Part shown: one piece after another, positions 35,524 through 44,490 of the stretch
Layout of the letters: every line of letters begins with the position of its first letter
Position numbering within the stretch: the stretch's first letter is position 1
NCBI GenBank assembly: GCA_965242765.1
Contig: CBDESY010000004.1
Coordinates: 2,108,001-2,172,000, forward strand
Source of the DNA: Bin127 sp965242765
GTDB taxonomy: Bacteria; Chloroflexota; Dehalococcoidia; Lucifugimonadales; Lucifugimonadaceae
DNA length: 64,000 nucleotides
Reading direction: 5' to 3'
Notes under the pieces: generated by a model
Told to the model about the DNA's origin: nothing
What the model saw: the letters and a program-made list of their open reading frames with translations, nothing else
Databases searched by the model: none
Translations under genes and position numbers: made by a program

Positions 35524-36183
35524 TTATGTAATTATCGATATTAGGGGGGGGGGGGGTAAGGCAACTGAACTTGATAAACGATTATGAAATACCATTGCGT
35601 TTATAACCATCAAAGCTGCCATATTTGCAACTTCGTCACTCGATTCACGTTCAAACACTCGACTTACGCGTCCCATCGTTCCGGGTTTCGAATACAACAT
35701 ACTTCCGGCTTTTCGTGCGCCTTCTTCGAGCATGGCGACGGCATTAGCTACATCATCCCCTTTTGCAGTTGCGCGCTCAACATCATCTGAAAGAGCTTGA
35801 ATGTCGCCAAATTTGCTTGGATCGAATGTTGCGTCTGTGTACCAAGTAGTCCATTGAAGCGGTGAGTTCGCAAGTTTCCCATGCAAATCGCGTTGGTGAA
35901 TGTATTTCAAACTTTCTGGCAGAACAATAGCGAATGTTATGTCAGCAGAACTTCCGTGCACGTGTAGACCTAACTTAGCCAGCGCGTCGTCGTTCACACT
36001 GTATGCGGGGGCAAATTCGGTTTCTAAAACTACCGGTCCAGCTGGCAAATTAACGAGGACATCTGGATATCTACCCGCCACGTGAACTTCTGCTTGGGCA
36101 TCAAGTCCGTATCGATCCCTAAGCAAGTCGGCTAAAGCAACGTTAACGATCCGCTCTTGCTGTTTGATTTCCAGCGTTGCCAT
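35524..36183 (-). CDS. Nuclease-like N-terminal part of the split nuclease-methylase
   Basis: From ATG 36183 (a GTG at 36192 is also in frame) the frame encodes 219 residues. It shows the same PD...ExE pattern as the full-length paralogue: GRYPDVLV (Asp 41), then VVLETEFAPA (Glu 54, Glu 56). A helical stretch ANMAALMVINAMVFHNRL corresponds to the middle domain. Translation enters the C13 run at residue 210 as four prolines, then stops nine codons later. One additional C (or two fewer) would carry it into the methyltransferase frame. The joined gene (36183 to 33347, plus one base) is 946 codons, matching the 955-residue paralogue. The fragment alone could give a nuclease-like domain without target recognition, or simply the OFF state. 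Confidence 0.8.
   Translation of the reverse strand: MATLEIKQQERIVNVALADLLRDRYGLDAQAEVHVAGRYPDVLVNLPAGPVVLETEFAPAYSVNDDALAKLGLHVHGSSADITFAIVLPESLKYIHQRDLHGKLANSPLQWTTWYTDATFDPSKFGDIQALSDDVERATAKGDDVANAVAMLEEGARKAGSMLYSKPGTMGRVSRVFERESSDEVANMAALMVINAMVFHNRLSSSVALPPPPLISIIT
35544..35556 (-). repeat. C13 homopolymer (G13 on the plus strand), putative phase-variation tract
   Basis: Thirteen consecutive C on the coding strand lie inside the nuclease-methylase gene. A tract length of 11 or 14 fuses the two frames (Leu, Pro run, Asn-Ile-Asp-Asn-Tyr); the observed 13 puts them out of frame. Poly-G/C tracts of this kind switch restriction-modification and surface genes by slipped-strand mispairing in Campylobacter, Neisseria and Helicobacter. 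The assembly may also have miscounted the run. Confidence 0.85.
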
Positions 36184-36237
36184 AACCTTCACATCATCTC
36201 ACATAGTTGGGGATCCTAGTTCAACATCACAACCCGT

Positions 36238-37239
36238 TCACTGCCGGTTTAGTTCGAACATTTCTAGCATCTTGTCGGCCCAGGCTTTGTCTACTCGGAT
36301 GATGTCTTCGGTCTCGTTGGCTACTGCGTAGCGGTAGTTGCCGTCTGGTGTCGGGTCGCCGATGATCATGGAGGTGCGGTAGACCTCGGTTAGGAGTTCT
36401 CGGACTTGCACTTCGCGTCGGATGTGTATGTATGGGGCGTCGACGCCTAATCCGTAAGGTTCAAAAGCGGTTCGGTCGTTGAGGTTGAGTGCTTCGGCGC
36501 CATCGATTGCGGGGTCTCCGAAATGCGACAGGTAGTCCATTATGAGGTCGGTGTCGATCGGAGTTGTGCCTTGGCACGGCGCGTCGCTTGCTGGCAGGTC
36601 GCAGATGACCCAATCGGCGGAATCTTCATCTATGGCATAACCGGAGGTTACTTCGTTAGCTTCGAACAGCAGTATCTCGGTGGCTTCGGCAGGGTCCATG
36701 GTGTAGAACCAATCGGGATATGGCGGTTCTTCGACCAGGCGCAACATGACATCGCCCCATGAATAGTCGACGGTGTAGAGCTGATCGTACCCGCTCTGAC
36801 GTGCGTAGTGTGCGCCGCCGTCGGGTGTCAAATCGCCCATCTGAACGGTGAGTTGACGGTCGTCACGGAGTCGGACATTGACGGTAAGCAGCGGATCGTC
36901 CAGGCCGTACAGAGCCGGGTTGTCGATGGTCTTTTTCAATTCGCGTTGTGACCGTGGACCGCCGAGGAGCTGGGTGATACCACCCCATCGATAGAGGCTG
37001 GTTGGAACGTCTTTTTGGTCGTCGAAGTACCACCGGCGATCATTTTCTCGGAAGTGCCAAGATGTCGAGTTGGCGCCGCTGGTGATGGATATGTTTCGGA
37101 GGTCGTCGGGTGCTAGTGTGAAGAAGAACGGCGGTTGCTCGGTGCGTTCTTCCTGTCCGAGTTGTTTGACGACGATCGATGCACCGATCGCGATCCAACA
37201 CGCGGCGATCACAAGAACTAATGAGAGTCGCAGACTCAT
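36238..37239 (-). CDS. DUF4340-like membrane-anchored protein of a Gld-type ABC locus
   Basis: The 333-residue protein has one N-terminal membrane anchor (about 5-25). The periplasmic-side body has repeated beta-rich units such as NPALYGLDDPLLTVNVRL and LTVQMGDLTPDGGAHYARQ. These resemble the DUF4340 domain found next to GldG-type proteins. Function is unknown. It is the last gene of a leftward operon (ATPase, permease, GldG-like, this), with only a three-base gap from the preceding stop. Confidence 0.8.
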   Translation of the reverse strand: MSLRLSLVLVIAACWIAIGASIVVKQLGQEERTEQPPFFFTLAPDDLRNISITSGANSTSWHFRENDRRWYFDDQKDVPTSLYRWGGITQLLGGPRSQRELKKTIDNPALYGLDDPLLTVNVRLRDDRQLTVQMGDLTPDGGAHYARQSGYDQLYTVDYSWGDVMLRLVEEPPYPDWFYTMDPAEATEILLFEANEVTSGYAIDEDSADWVICDLPASDAPCQGTTPIDTDLIMDYLSHFGDPAIDGAEALNLNDRTAFEPYGLGVDAPYIHIRREVQVRELLTEVYRTSMIIGDPTPDGNYRYAVANETEDIIRVDKAWADKMLEMFELNRQ

Positions 37240-37242
37240 GGA

Positions 37243-39012
37243 TCAGCGTCTTCTCCACCATGCCCAAATACCGGCAATTGCGACGAGGATGGGCATGAGC
37301 AACCAGCCGCTCCATCGCACGAAGTTTCGCTCCGATTCGGTCAACACCAATTCTCGGAATACGGTCTGTTTCGGACGCAGGCTGATGAGCTGGTAGTCGT
37401 CGGCGAGGTAGTTTACGGAGTTGACGAAGAGGTCGCCGTTGCGAGCCGATCCGAAGTATGCGTTGCTTGCGAAATCGGTATCTCCGATCAATATCATCCG
37501 AGTTGTAACTGGTTCGCCGTCCACGGTTCGTGGGCTGCCGCCGATCTCTGCGACGGCATCTACGGATACTGCTACCAGCAACGGTCCGGCTTGATCGACA
37601 TTGACATCGAAGTTGATATCTTCAACATCGCCCTCGGCCCAGCTGTTCAATGTGCTGATGGCTACCAGTTCCATACGAACGTATGGGATTCCGGTGTCTG
37701 TCAGGGGGATAGTTTGTGGGTCGATGCCGTATTGATAGTGCGTGGCGCCGGGCATGTATAGCACGTCGAAGTCTTCGGTTAGTGGATGTCCTGGCAATTG
37801 GCTGTTGGTGTTTTTGATCTGGAGGAAAGTTGGGTTTGGCGCCACGTAGCTTGCGGTGTCTACAACGGTGCCGTCACCTACTGCGACGCCGTAACGTGAA
37901 AGGAATCCCTTGAATGAGTCGGGGGTGGTGTCGGGTTCGAACATCATGAGGATTCGTCCGCCTCGGCGTCCGTATTCGACGATGATGCCTTCCTCGGCTT
38001 CTGTCATTTCTTGGGTCGGTCCTGCGAAAATCACGGCGGCTGGCAAAAGTTCGGGGTCGTTTGATGATAGGCGTTGTCCGAGTTCCTGAAGTGTTTCGTT
38101 GGATATGCGGTAATTTTCTCGGACTAGTGATGCTGCTGCCAGTCCATATCCCTCGCTGCCGCGTGTGCTGTCGGATACGTCCCGCACTGAGTGTCCGCTG
38201 ATGAATACGACGGTTTTCTGTCGGATCTGATTCACTACTAGCAGTCCGGTGATGATGTCTTGTTCGGAGAATACGTTTGGTCCGTCGTTTGGGTTGAGTC
38301 CGGGTACTACTTCGGTTCTTCGGCTCTCCAGTGCTTCGATGGCGAGTGATGGGAATTGAGTGACGCCGTATTCAGTTGCGACGTTTGGTTCGAGTTCAGG
38401 ATCGACTAGTCGGAAGGTGAGTGGTTGTTCGGTGGAGCGTCGTCGGAACTCGCTTAGCAGGTCTTCAGTGGCGCGCCATGCCGCTTGGCGTTGTGGATTG
38501 TTGCGTCGGAAGAATGCGGTCACCTGTATCGGTTCTCGCAGGTTGGAAAGCGTGTTCAAAGTCTGATCCGAGACGATGAATTGCTTGGTGCTGGTAGTGT
38601 CGATACGTAGGAATCCTGGTGGGTCGGGACGTTCGAGCGCCCAATAGACGACGAAGTTTAGGACGATAGCGATGGCGACGAATGCGATTAGAACGATAGC
38701 GGTGTTCAGTCCGTATCGTCCGCGTCTTCCGAATATTGCGTGTCGGACGGCGTCGAATGATATTGCGGCGTCGACGATGAGTATCACGACTCCGATGCCC
38801 ATCACAATGTAGGCGTAGTTTTCGAGGTCGCGCAGGAATATCCAGAGGAGCAGGCCGAGGACTAGCGTGAGGATGCCGGCGAGTGCGAGTGCTTGGCGGA
38901 TGGATCTTGCGCTGGCCATTATTCGCTCGCGCAGTGGAGTGTCATCAACCACCTCGTCCATCGTGGGACGATTCTGAGGCAGTTCCGGGCGTTCGTTGTT
39001 TTGAGTTGTCAT
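37243..39012 (-). CDS. GldG-like ABC transporter auxiliary protein
   Basis: The 589-residue protein has two N-terminal membrane helices (about 40-60 and 68-88), a third near 103-125, a large extracytoplasmic domain and a C-terminal helix (WLLMPILVAIAGIWAW) with a basic end. The soluble part begins DTTSTKQFIVSDQTLNTLSNL, matching the GldG/DUF4350-type family. It includes TVVFISGHSVRDV and GRRGGRILMMFEPDTTPDS. In Bacteroidetes GldG works with GldA/GldF in gliding; in other phyla the trio has an unknown transport or surface role. The order with ATPase and permease upstream is conserved here. Confidence 0.85.
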   Translation of the reverse strand: MTTQNNERPELPQNRPTMDEVVDDTPLRERIMASARSIRQALALAGILTLVLGLLLWIFLRDLENYAYIVMGIGVVILIVDAAISFDAVRHAIFGRRGRYGLNTAIVLIAFVAIAIVLNFVVYWALERPDPPGFLRIDTTSTKQFIVSDQTLNTLSNLREPIQVTAFFRRNNPQRQAAWRATEDLLSEFRRRSTEQPLTFRLVDPELEPNVATEYGVTQFPSLAIEALESRRTEVVPGLNPNDGPNVFSEQDIITGLLVVNQIRQKTVVFISGHSVRDVSDSTRGSEGYGLAAASLVRENYRISNETLQELGQRLSSNDPELLPAAVIFAGPTQEMTEAEEGIIVEYGRRGGRILMMFEPDTTPDSFKGFLSRYGVAVGDGTVVDTASYVAPNPTFLQIKNTNSQLPGHPLTEDFDVLYMPGATHYQYGIDPQTIPLTDTGIPYVRMELVAISTLNSWAEGDVEDINFDVNVDQAGPLLVAVSVDAVAEIGGSPRTVDGEPVTTRMILIGDTDFASNAYFGSARNGDLFVNSVNYLADDYQLISLRPKQTVFRELVLTESERNFVRWSGWLLMPILVAIAGIWAWWRRR

Positions 39013-39058
39013 GGATGTATGCGTATTTGCCAGGTGATCATTCGCAACTAAGCCAGAA

Positions 39059-39820
39059 CTAACGCCACCGACGAGTTTCCAATACGATCACGGTCAGCAT
39101 CAGGAAAACGGCGGTGATGGATAGGTAGTAGACGATGTCTCCGACGGATATTATGCCACGTGCGAAATCGGCGAAATGCCCGGCTTCTGCAACGCCGAAG
39201 CTGTCTAGATCGAAGACTGAGAAGGATGCTCCGAGTTGCAGGGCATCCAAGATTTCGGCTCCGACGCCTTGAATCCGGTCGGACACGAAGTCGATGATAG
39301 TCAGTCCCGTCAAAAGTCCGGCTCCGACTACTAGACCTACGATCTGATTTGGGCTTAGCGCCGATGCGAAGAGGCCGATTGCGAGTGTGGCGGCCGAGTA
39401 GAGCACCAAACCCAAATAGCCAGTCAAGATCGGACCGACGTCCGGGATGCCGTATACGAAGAGGATGATCACGAAGTAGATAGACAGCCCCAGCATAGCC
39501 AACACGGTGATAAAAGCGGCTAAGAACTTTCCCAAGACTATTTCGTACTCTCGAACTGGGGATGTGAGCAGCAGTTCGAGGGTTCCGATCTTTTGTTCTT
39601 CGGCTAGCAGGCGCATCGTGATTGCGGGTGACATGAAGATCATGAAGAATACGGCGCCGGCTAGAAATCCTCTGATCGATGCTTCAGAGAAGGCGTCTGA
39701 GACCGAGGCTACGAAGAAGAATCCAGTGATGGCTAGAAACGCTGCCGAGACGACGTATGCCATCGGGGATGCGAAGTAGGTTCGGACTTCCTTGGTGGCG
39801 ATGAGCCAGATGAAACGCAT
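39059..39820 (-). CDS. ABC-2 type permease (GldF-like)
   Basis: The 253-residue permease has six membrane segments. After the second helix comes the coupling stretch LAEEQKIGTLELLLTSPVREYEIVLGKF, a hallmark of ABC-2 permeases of the GldF group. It starts six bases after the stop of its ATPase gene. The partner GldG-like protein follows after 46 bases. The substrate is unknown. Confidence 0.9.
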   Translation of the reverse strand: MRFIWLIATKEVRTYFASPMAYVVSAAFLAITGFFFVASVSDAFSEASIRGFLAGAVFFMIFMSPAITMRLLAEEQKIGTLELLLTSPVREYEIVLGKFLAAFITVLAMLGLSIYFVIILFVYGIPDVGPILTGYLGLVLYSAATLAIGLFASALSPNQIVGLVVGAGLLTGLTIIDFVSDRIQGVGAEILDALQLGASFSVFDLDSFGVAEAGHFADFARGIISVGDIVYYLSITAVFLMLTVIVLETRRWR

Positions 39821-39826
39821 GACGAG

Positions 39827-40795
39827 TTAACCCAGATCCTCTTCGGTGGTCAGTTCCAAGAAGATTTCTTCCAACGTTAACGGCAATGGGGTGAGATTGA
39901 CGAGCCCCCATCCACGTTCAATGACCTTGTTGGCGATGGTTTCAGTGGCTTGCGCGTTTGGTCTGGCGTCTACGATGAGCGGTGTAGTGGAATCGCGCTG
40001 TGCGCGTGCGACGCTCTCTGCTCGGTTGTCGCTGCGCGCATCAACGACCATAGGCAATTGCCGCATTTCTCCGATCACTTCGCGCGGCTCGGCGCCGCGG
40101 ATGGTCAATTCGATCCGCTCTGAGTGCTGCAGACGTTCCGAGAGATTGTCAGGACGATCGTCGGCAACGATTCGGCCGTCATGAATGACTAAGACCCGGC
40201 GGCATATCATGCTGACTTCGGGTAGGATGTGAGAGCTTAGCAGCAAAGTGTGTTCTTCGCCTAGCTCGCTGATCAGTTCACGCGTTTCGACGACTTGGAT
40301 CGGGTCGATACCGATGGTGGGTTCGTCGAGTATCAAAACATCGGGTTCGTGCAGTATTGCCTGTGCGATGCCAGTGCGTTGCCGATATCCTTTTGAAAGC
40401 TTGCCTACCAGAGCGTTGCGGTAGTCTCCCAAACGTACCGTGTCGATCACTTTAGGGACGCGTTCGTTGACCCATGATCGGTTCATTCCGCGCAACATGC
40501 CCATGTATGAAAGGTAGTCAGTCACGGTCATATCGAGATATAGCGGGACGGTTTCGGGGAGATATCCGATGTGTCTGCGAGCATCGAGCGAGTGCGAAAC
40601 GACGTTGTATCCTGCAACTACGGCATCGCCATGTGTAGGCGGCGTGTAGCCGGTGAGTACTCGCATGGTGGTAGTTTTACCGGCGCCGTTGGGGCCGAGG
40701 AACCCTACGATCTCTCCCTTGAGCACTTCAAACGAAACATCGAGAACGGCGGGATAGGGGCCGTAGTACTTCGACATGTGTTCGAGTTTGATCAT
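39827..40795 (-). CDS. ABC transporter ATP-binding protein (GldA-like)
   Basis: The 322-residue ATPase has Walker A GPNGAGKTTTMRVLTGY, signature LSKGYRQRTGIAQAI and Walker B LILDEPTIGIDP followed by SSHILPEVSMICRR. The C-terminal extension (about 220-320) is typical of the gliding-type/CcmA subfamily. I use ATG 40795 (MIKLEHMSKYYG), preceded by AGAAG; a GTG at 40816 would add seven residues. It is the first gene of the Gld-like operon and diverges from the cysteine desulfurase gene. Confidence 0.9.
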   Translation of the reverse strand: MIKLEHMSKYYGPYPAVLDVSFEVLKGEIVGFLGPNGAGKTTTMRVLTGYTPPTHGDAVVAGYNVVSHSLDARRHIGYLPETVPLYLDMTVTDYLSYMGMLRGMNRSWVNERVPKVIDTVRLGDYRNALVGKLSKGYRQRTGIAQAILHEPDVLILDEPTIGIDPIQVVETRELISELGEEHTLLLSSHILPEVSMICRRVLVIHDGRIVADDRPDNLSERLQHSERIELTIRGAEPREVIGEMRQLPMVVDARSDNRAESVARAQRDSTTPLIVDARPNAQATETIANKVIERGWGLVNLTPLPLTLEEIFLELTTEEDLG

Positions 40796-41061
40796 TTTCT
40801 TCTGTCTTGCCAGCACTTAACCCAGACGTGTGGTCTACACCAAGTACGTGCCGTTGAGCATTTTGGATGTCAGTCAGACACTCAAGTTTAACAATTCATA
40901 ACATGCCAGAGTCGACGGGTATCTAGGAAACCTCTGATCAAGTAGGGACGGTCGCGACTCGCCCCCTGCGAATTCCGTTAGAAGCTCACCTTTTTCATAG
41001 GTTCCTAGGTCGCATAGCCGGACGTTGGCTAGAATCGTTCCTAAAGCGGTACTCTCACGGC

Positions 41062-42300
41062 ATGGGAATGTCAGCAACTACACACCAAGAAATCGATGAT
41101 ATGGATGGCTCTGCGCGTATCATCTACTTGGATCATGCGGCGACCACTCCGGTGCGTCTGGAAGTTCTGGATGCGATGCTTCCGTATTTCAGCGAGGCAT
41201 TCGGCAATCCATCCAGCTTGTATGGCATCGCAGGCGAGTCGCGCAACGCGATCGATGAGTCGAGGTCTCGCGTTGCGCAGGTGCTGAACTGCCGAACCAG
41301 CGAGGTTGTTTTCACGGGTGGAGGCACCGAGTCGGACAACCTTGCCATCAAGGGTGTCGCATCGACGTTCGATGCGCCGGGAGTCATCTTGATATCGGAG
41401 ATCGAGCATCACGCTGTCATTCACGCAGCGGAACAGCTTGAGCATCAAGGGCATCGAGTAGTGACCGTTCCTGTAGACAAGTACGGTGTGGTAGATCCTC
41501 AAGATGTGGCCTTGCGATTAGGCGAGCGAGATGCATTGATCAGCATCATGTATGCCAATAACGAGGTCGGTGCGGTCAATGACATCGCGACGATATCGCG
41601 GCTATGCAAGGAACATGGCGAGAAGAACGGCACTCGCGTTGTGGTGCATACCGACGCGGTGCAGGCATCTGGGAAACAGTCCCTCGACGTCAAAATGTTG
41701 GAAGTGGATTTGCTTTCATTGTCGGCACACAAGATTCATGGGCCGAAAGGCGTGGGCGTGCTGTATGTCAGACGCGGCGTCAAGCTCGATCCTCTGATTG
41801 CTGGTGGTGGACAGGAACGTCAACGCCGTTCGGGCACCGAAAACGTGCCGGGGATTGTGGGTATGGGCTTGGCACTTGCGCTTGCCGAGTATGAACGCGA
41901 GCAGTTCTGCGCGGATACTCGCGAATTGCGGGACCGCTTCTTGTCGGCGATGTTGGAAAGAATCTCTGGCGTTGTGATCAACAATCATGCGACGAATGGA
42001 TTGCCGCATATAGCTCACGTTTCGGTTCCTGGTTTGGAGGGCGAGCCGATGTTGCTGGGTCTAGATTTCAAGGGGATCTGCGCTTCTAGCGGCAGCGCGT
42101 GCAGTTCGGCTTCAGTTGAGCCGTCTCATGTGTTGGTGGGTATGGGTATGGACCGCGAGCGTGCTGTGGGTAGCTTGCGATTTTCATTCGGCAAGGATTC
42201 GACGCTTGAAGATGTGTACGAAGCAGTAGACGCGTTGTCGGATGTGGTTTCGCAGCTTCGTGGCATGCCTTCGATGCGTTCGAGTTCGGTCATCGCGTGA
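41062..42300 (+). CDS. Cysteine desulfurase (NifS/IscS family)
   Basis: This PLP enzyme removes sulfur from cysteine for Fe-S clusters or tRNA thiolation. Motifs are IIYLDHAATTPVRLEVLDAM at the N-terminus, the PLP lysine in LSLSAHKIHGPKGVGVLY, and the persulfide Cys in SSGSACSSASVEPSHVL. At 412 residues it is the usual length. No iscU or mnmA (trmU) gene follows, so the sulfur acceptor is not indicated by context. It would support NadA, MiaB and other Fe-S proteins in this window. Confidence 0.93.
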   Translation: MGMSATTHQEIDDMDGSARIIYLDHAATTPVRLEVLDAMLPYFSEAFGNPSSLYGIAGESRNAIDESRSRVAQVLNCRTSEVVFTGGGTESDNLAIKGVASTFDAPGVILISEIEHHAVIHAAEQLEHQGHRVVTVPVDKYGVVDPQDVALRLGERDALISIMYANNEVGAVNDIATISRLCKEHGEKNGTRVVVHTDAVQASGKQSLDVKMLEVDLLSLSAHKIHGPKGVGVLYVRRGVKLDPLIAGGGQERQRRSGTENVPGIVGMGLALALAEYEREQFCADTRELRDRFLSAMLERISGVVINNHATNGLPHIAHVSVPGLEGEPMLLGLDFKGICASSGSACSSASVEPSHVLVGMGMDRERAVGSLRFSFGKDSTLEDVYEAVDALSDVVSQLRGMPSMRSSSVIA

Positions 42301-42367
42301 TATCGGGTTGAAAGGTTTGTATATTTGATATCTGTAATCTCACCCAACATTGTCAGTTGATCATGCG

Positions 42368-43291
42368 ATGACCACCAACGATCGTTCAACAGAAGAACAT
42401 GCGACAGAAGAGCGCGCCACGTCGGAAACGCCTGGCGTTCCGGCTCCGTCATCGAGCGAAAGCTACGTTGTGGGCGACGAAGCGCGTGATGCTTTTCCGA
42501 CTGAAGTGTCGGCAGCTCTGCAGTATGCCGCGTCCAATAAGTATGACTATGGTCCGAAGTTGCGAGATGCCGATCTTGAATGGGAAGTGAACGGTGTTGA
42601 GCCGATGGCAGGTGGAATCTCGCGGGTATTCGTGGATTATGTCCCGGCATCCTTCCGAGGGTCGTCTGGTTCTGAGTATTTCGACGTGGATGCTTCGGGA
42701 GCAGTTCTAGCCCGACGTCAGGTTCGTATGCCCAAACAGAGCTTGCCGGTGGTTCTAATCGCTCTGACAGTGGTTTCATTGATTTCGCTAGTCGTAGTTG
42801 AAGTGTTGCTTTGGGCGAATCCTTTTGAGGGAGGTCCGGAGCTTTACGTCGCGGGCCGGACGCTTTGGATTCGCGCCGAGCTTCCTCGAACCCAACCATA
42901 CGTTGTGTACCAAGCGCCCTCAACTGAGGGGACGGTGCATCATTGGGCGATCTCACCAGAGGGACAAGGCACGGAGATTGTGATTATCGAGACGACGCTG
43001 ACGAACCAGACTTCTGGTGCGGTTCGGATGGTTGTGGATCGCGATGCTGCTGAGTTGCGCATCAAAGACAGCATCGCTTTGAAGCCGGTAGACGCAGTTG
43101 CGCGATCGTCCCAAGTAGAAACTGGCAATGATCGCTATCTGGACCAAGATTTCAAGTTGATGTGGGGTGGCTTCACCTTGAATCAGGGTGAAGAGTTGCG
43201 AGGTCACCTGGTATTCGAAGCACCTATCGGCAGCGATTTCACCGATTTCCGCTGGCTAGCCGGGGATACAGCTGTAGTTCGGTACGAGTAG
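42368..43291 (+). CDS. Single-pass membrane protein of unknown function
   Basis: The 307-residue protein has a polar, Glu/Thr/Ser-rich N-terminus (about 1-45), a soluble region (45-120), one transmembrane helix (LPVVLIALTVVSLISLVVVEVLLW, about 128-151) and an extracellular beta-rich domain. That domain (VIIETTLTNQTSGAVRMVVDRD and LNQGEELRGHLVFEAP) resembles DUF4352-like immunoglobulin-type folds. The start is taken at ATG 42368; a TTG at 42350 is upstream. It stands alone between the cysteine desulfurase and the ABC importer operon, and I assign no function. Confidence 0.75.
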   Translation: MTTNDRSTEEHATEERATSETPGVPAPSSSESYVVGDEARDAFPTEVSAALQYAASNKYDYGPKLRDADLEWEVNGVEPMAGGISRVFVDYVPASFRGSSGSEYFDVDASGAVLARRQVRMPKQSLPVVLIALTVVSLISLVVVEVLLWANPFEGGPELYVAGRTLWIRAELPRTQPYVVYQAPSTEGTVHHWAISPEGQGTEIVIIETTLTNQTSGAVRMVVDRDAAELRIKDSIALKPVDAVARSSQVETGNDRYLDQDFKLMWGGFTLNQGEELRGHLVFEAPIGSDFTDFRWLAGDTAVVRYE

Positions 43292-43342
43292 ACCGGGCGG
43301 TTGTTACGAACAGTGGTGCACACGCCGCTTCAGGTTTGTGTA

Positions 43343-43348
43343 TATAAT
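43343..43348 (+). promoter_or_regulatory. Perfect -10 box upstream of the peptide importer operon
   Basis: TATAAT in the context TTTGTGTATATAATGCC lies about 100 bases before the first permease gene. A matching -35 is not clear. The leader between it and the ATG at 43447 contains partly complementary GCGTTTACGCG and CGTATACGCGC segments that might fold. Confidence 0.45.
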
Positions 43349-43446
43349 GCCGACGCATGGCGTTTACGCGTGTGCTTCGTTGGAATTGCATCGTATACGC
43401 GCCGATTAAGTGAAAACACAATGCTGAGCGATCGTCCAAGGCGAAT

Positions 43447-44451
43447 ATGAGCCTCACCTACATTGGTGCCCGAATCGGTATGTTCGTGCTTGTCGTCTGG
43501 CTCGCGATCACCGTTATTTTCTTTTTGCCGCGGATTGCGAGTGATCGCAACCCGGTCCGTGAGCGTTTAGTGATGATGGCGGCGACGGGCAACCTTTCCA
43601 CTGGCATGGAGAAGGTGGTAGCGGCTTACGAACGTGAATATGGGCTCGACCAACCGCTTTATCTTCAGTACATTCGATATCTTTCGAGCGTTTTGCGCGG
43701 CGATCTCAATGTGTCCCTGATCCGACATCCGACAACGGTGATCGACCTGATATTTCAGCGGATGCCTTACACAATCGGGCTCGTGGGAGTGTCGGTAGTC
43801 ATATCTTTTGCTTTTGGATCGATTGCGGGTGCGCTGTTGGCTTGGCCGGGTGCGCCGCGGGTGCTCAAAGGCATACTTCCGTTTTTTCTGACGCTATCTC
43901 CGATCCCGTATTTCATGTTGGCGTTTTTCCTGATCCTGGTATTTGCATTTACATTGGGATGGTTGCCAATTGCGGGTGCTTCAAAGGTGAGTACCGTCTA
44001 TGACGGTTGGGATTGGCAGCGCATCTGGGACATCATCTACCACTCGATTCTGCCGTCACTGTCTATCGTGCTTTCTCAGGTTGGATTCTGGGCTTTGGGT
44101 ATGCGCGGCATGATGGTTACCACGGCTGGCGAAGACTACGTCACCTTGGCGCAGATGCGTGGCTTGAAGCCGGGACGCATCTTCGGGCAATACGGTATGC
44201 GAAACGCCATGCTTCCGCAGCTGACATCGTTGGCTCTTGCGCTGAGCCTGATCGTTTCGGGAGTAATCTTGGTGGAATACATCTTTAGGTATCCGGGAAT
44301 GGGTTCGCTTCTTTTCGATGCCATTGCCGGTTTCGACTACTTTGTGATCTATGGCGTGGTGCTGGTCTTGATTCTTTTCGTCGCGTCGGCGACTCTGATT
44401 CTTGACCTTGTGTATCCGCTTATCGACCCCCGCGTCCGGCGCGGCACGTGA
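43447..44451 (+). CDS. Peptide/nickel-type ABC transporter permease (DppB-like)
   Basis: The 334-residue inner-membrane permease has an N-terminal helix (10-30), a soluble loop with YEREYGLDQPLYLQYIRYLSSVLRGDLNVS, the family signature of DppB/OppB, then five further helices. The EAA coupling loop appears around AGEDYVTLAQMRGLKPGRIF. It forms the translocation pore with the next gene product. Five genes in order (permease, permease, ATPase, ATPase, binding protein) make a complete importer. Confidence 0.92.
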   Translation: MSLTYIGARIGMFVLVVWLAITVIFFLPRIASDRNPVRERLVMMAATGNLSTGMEKVVAAYEREYGLDQPLYLQYIRYLSSVLRGDLNVSLIRHPTTVIDLIFQRMPYTIGLVGVSVVISFAFGSIAGALLAWPGAPRVLKGILPFFLTLSPIPYFMLAFFLILVFAFTLGWLPIAGASKVSTVYDGWDWQRIWDIIYHSILPSLSIVLSQVGFWALGMRGMMVTTAGEDYVTLAQMRGLKPGRIFGQYGMRNAMLPQLTSLALALSLIVSGVILVEYIFRYPGMGSLLFDAIAGFDYFVIYGVVLVLILFVASATLILDLVYPLIDPRVRRGT

Positions 44452-44490
44452 TCAACCTTTCTTGAGGCTACTTAGAGTCTGGCAATCGAT

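Noticed and set aside
42126..42956. Long minus-strand frame opposite the cysteine desulfurase end and the following membrane protein gene
   Set aside because: It is a shadow of two convincing plus-strand genes and has no family features.
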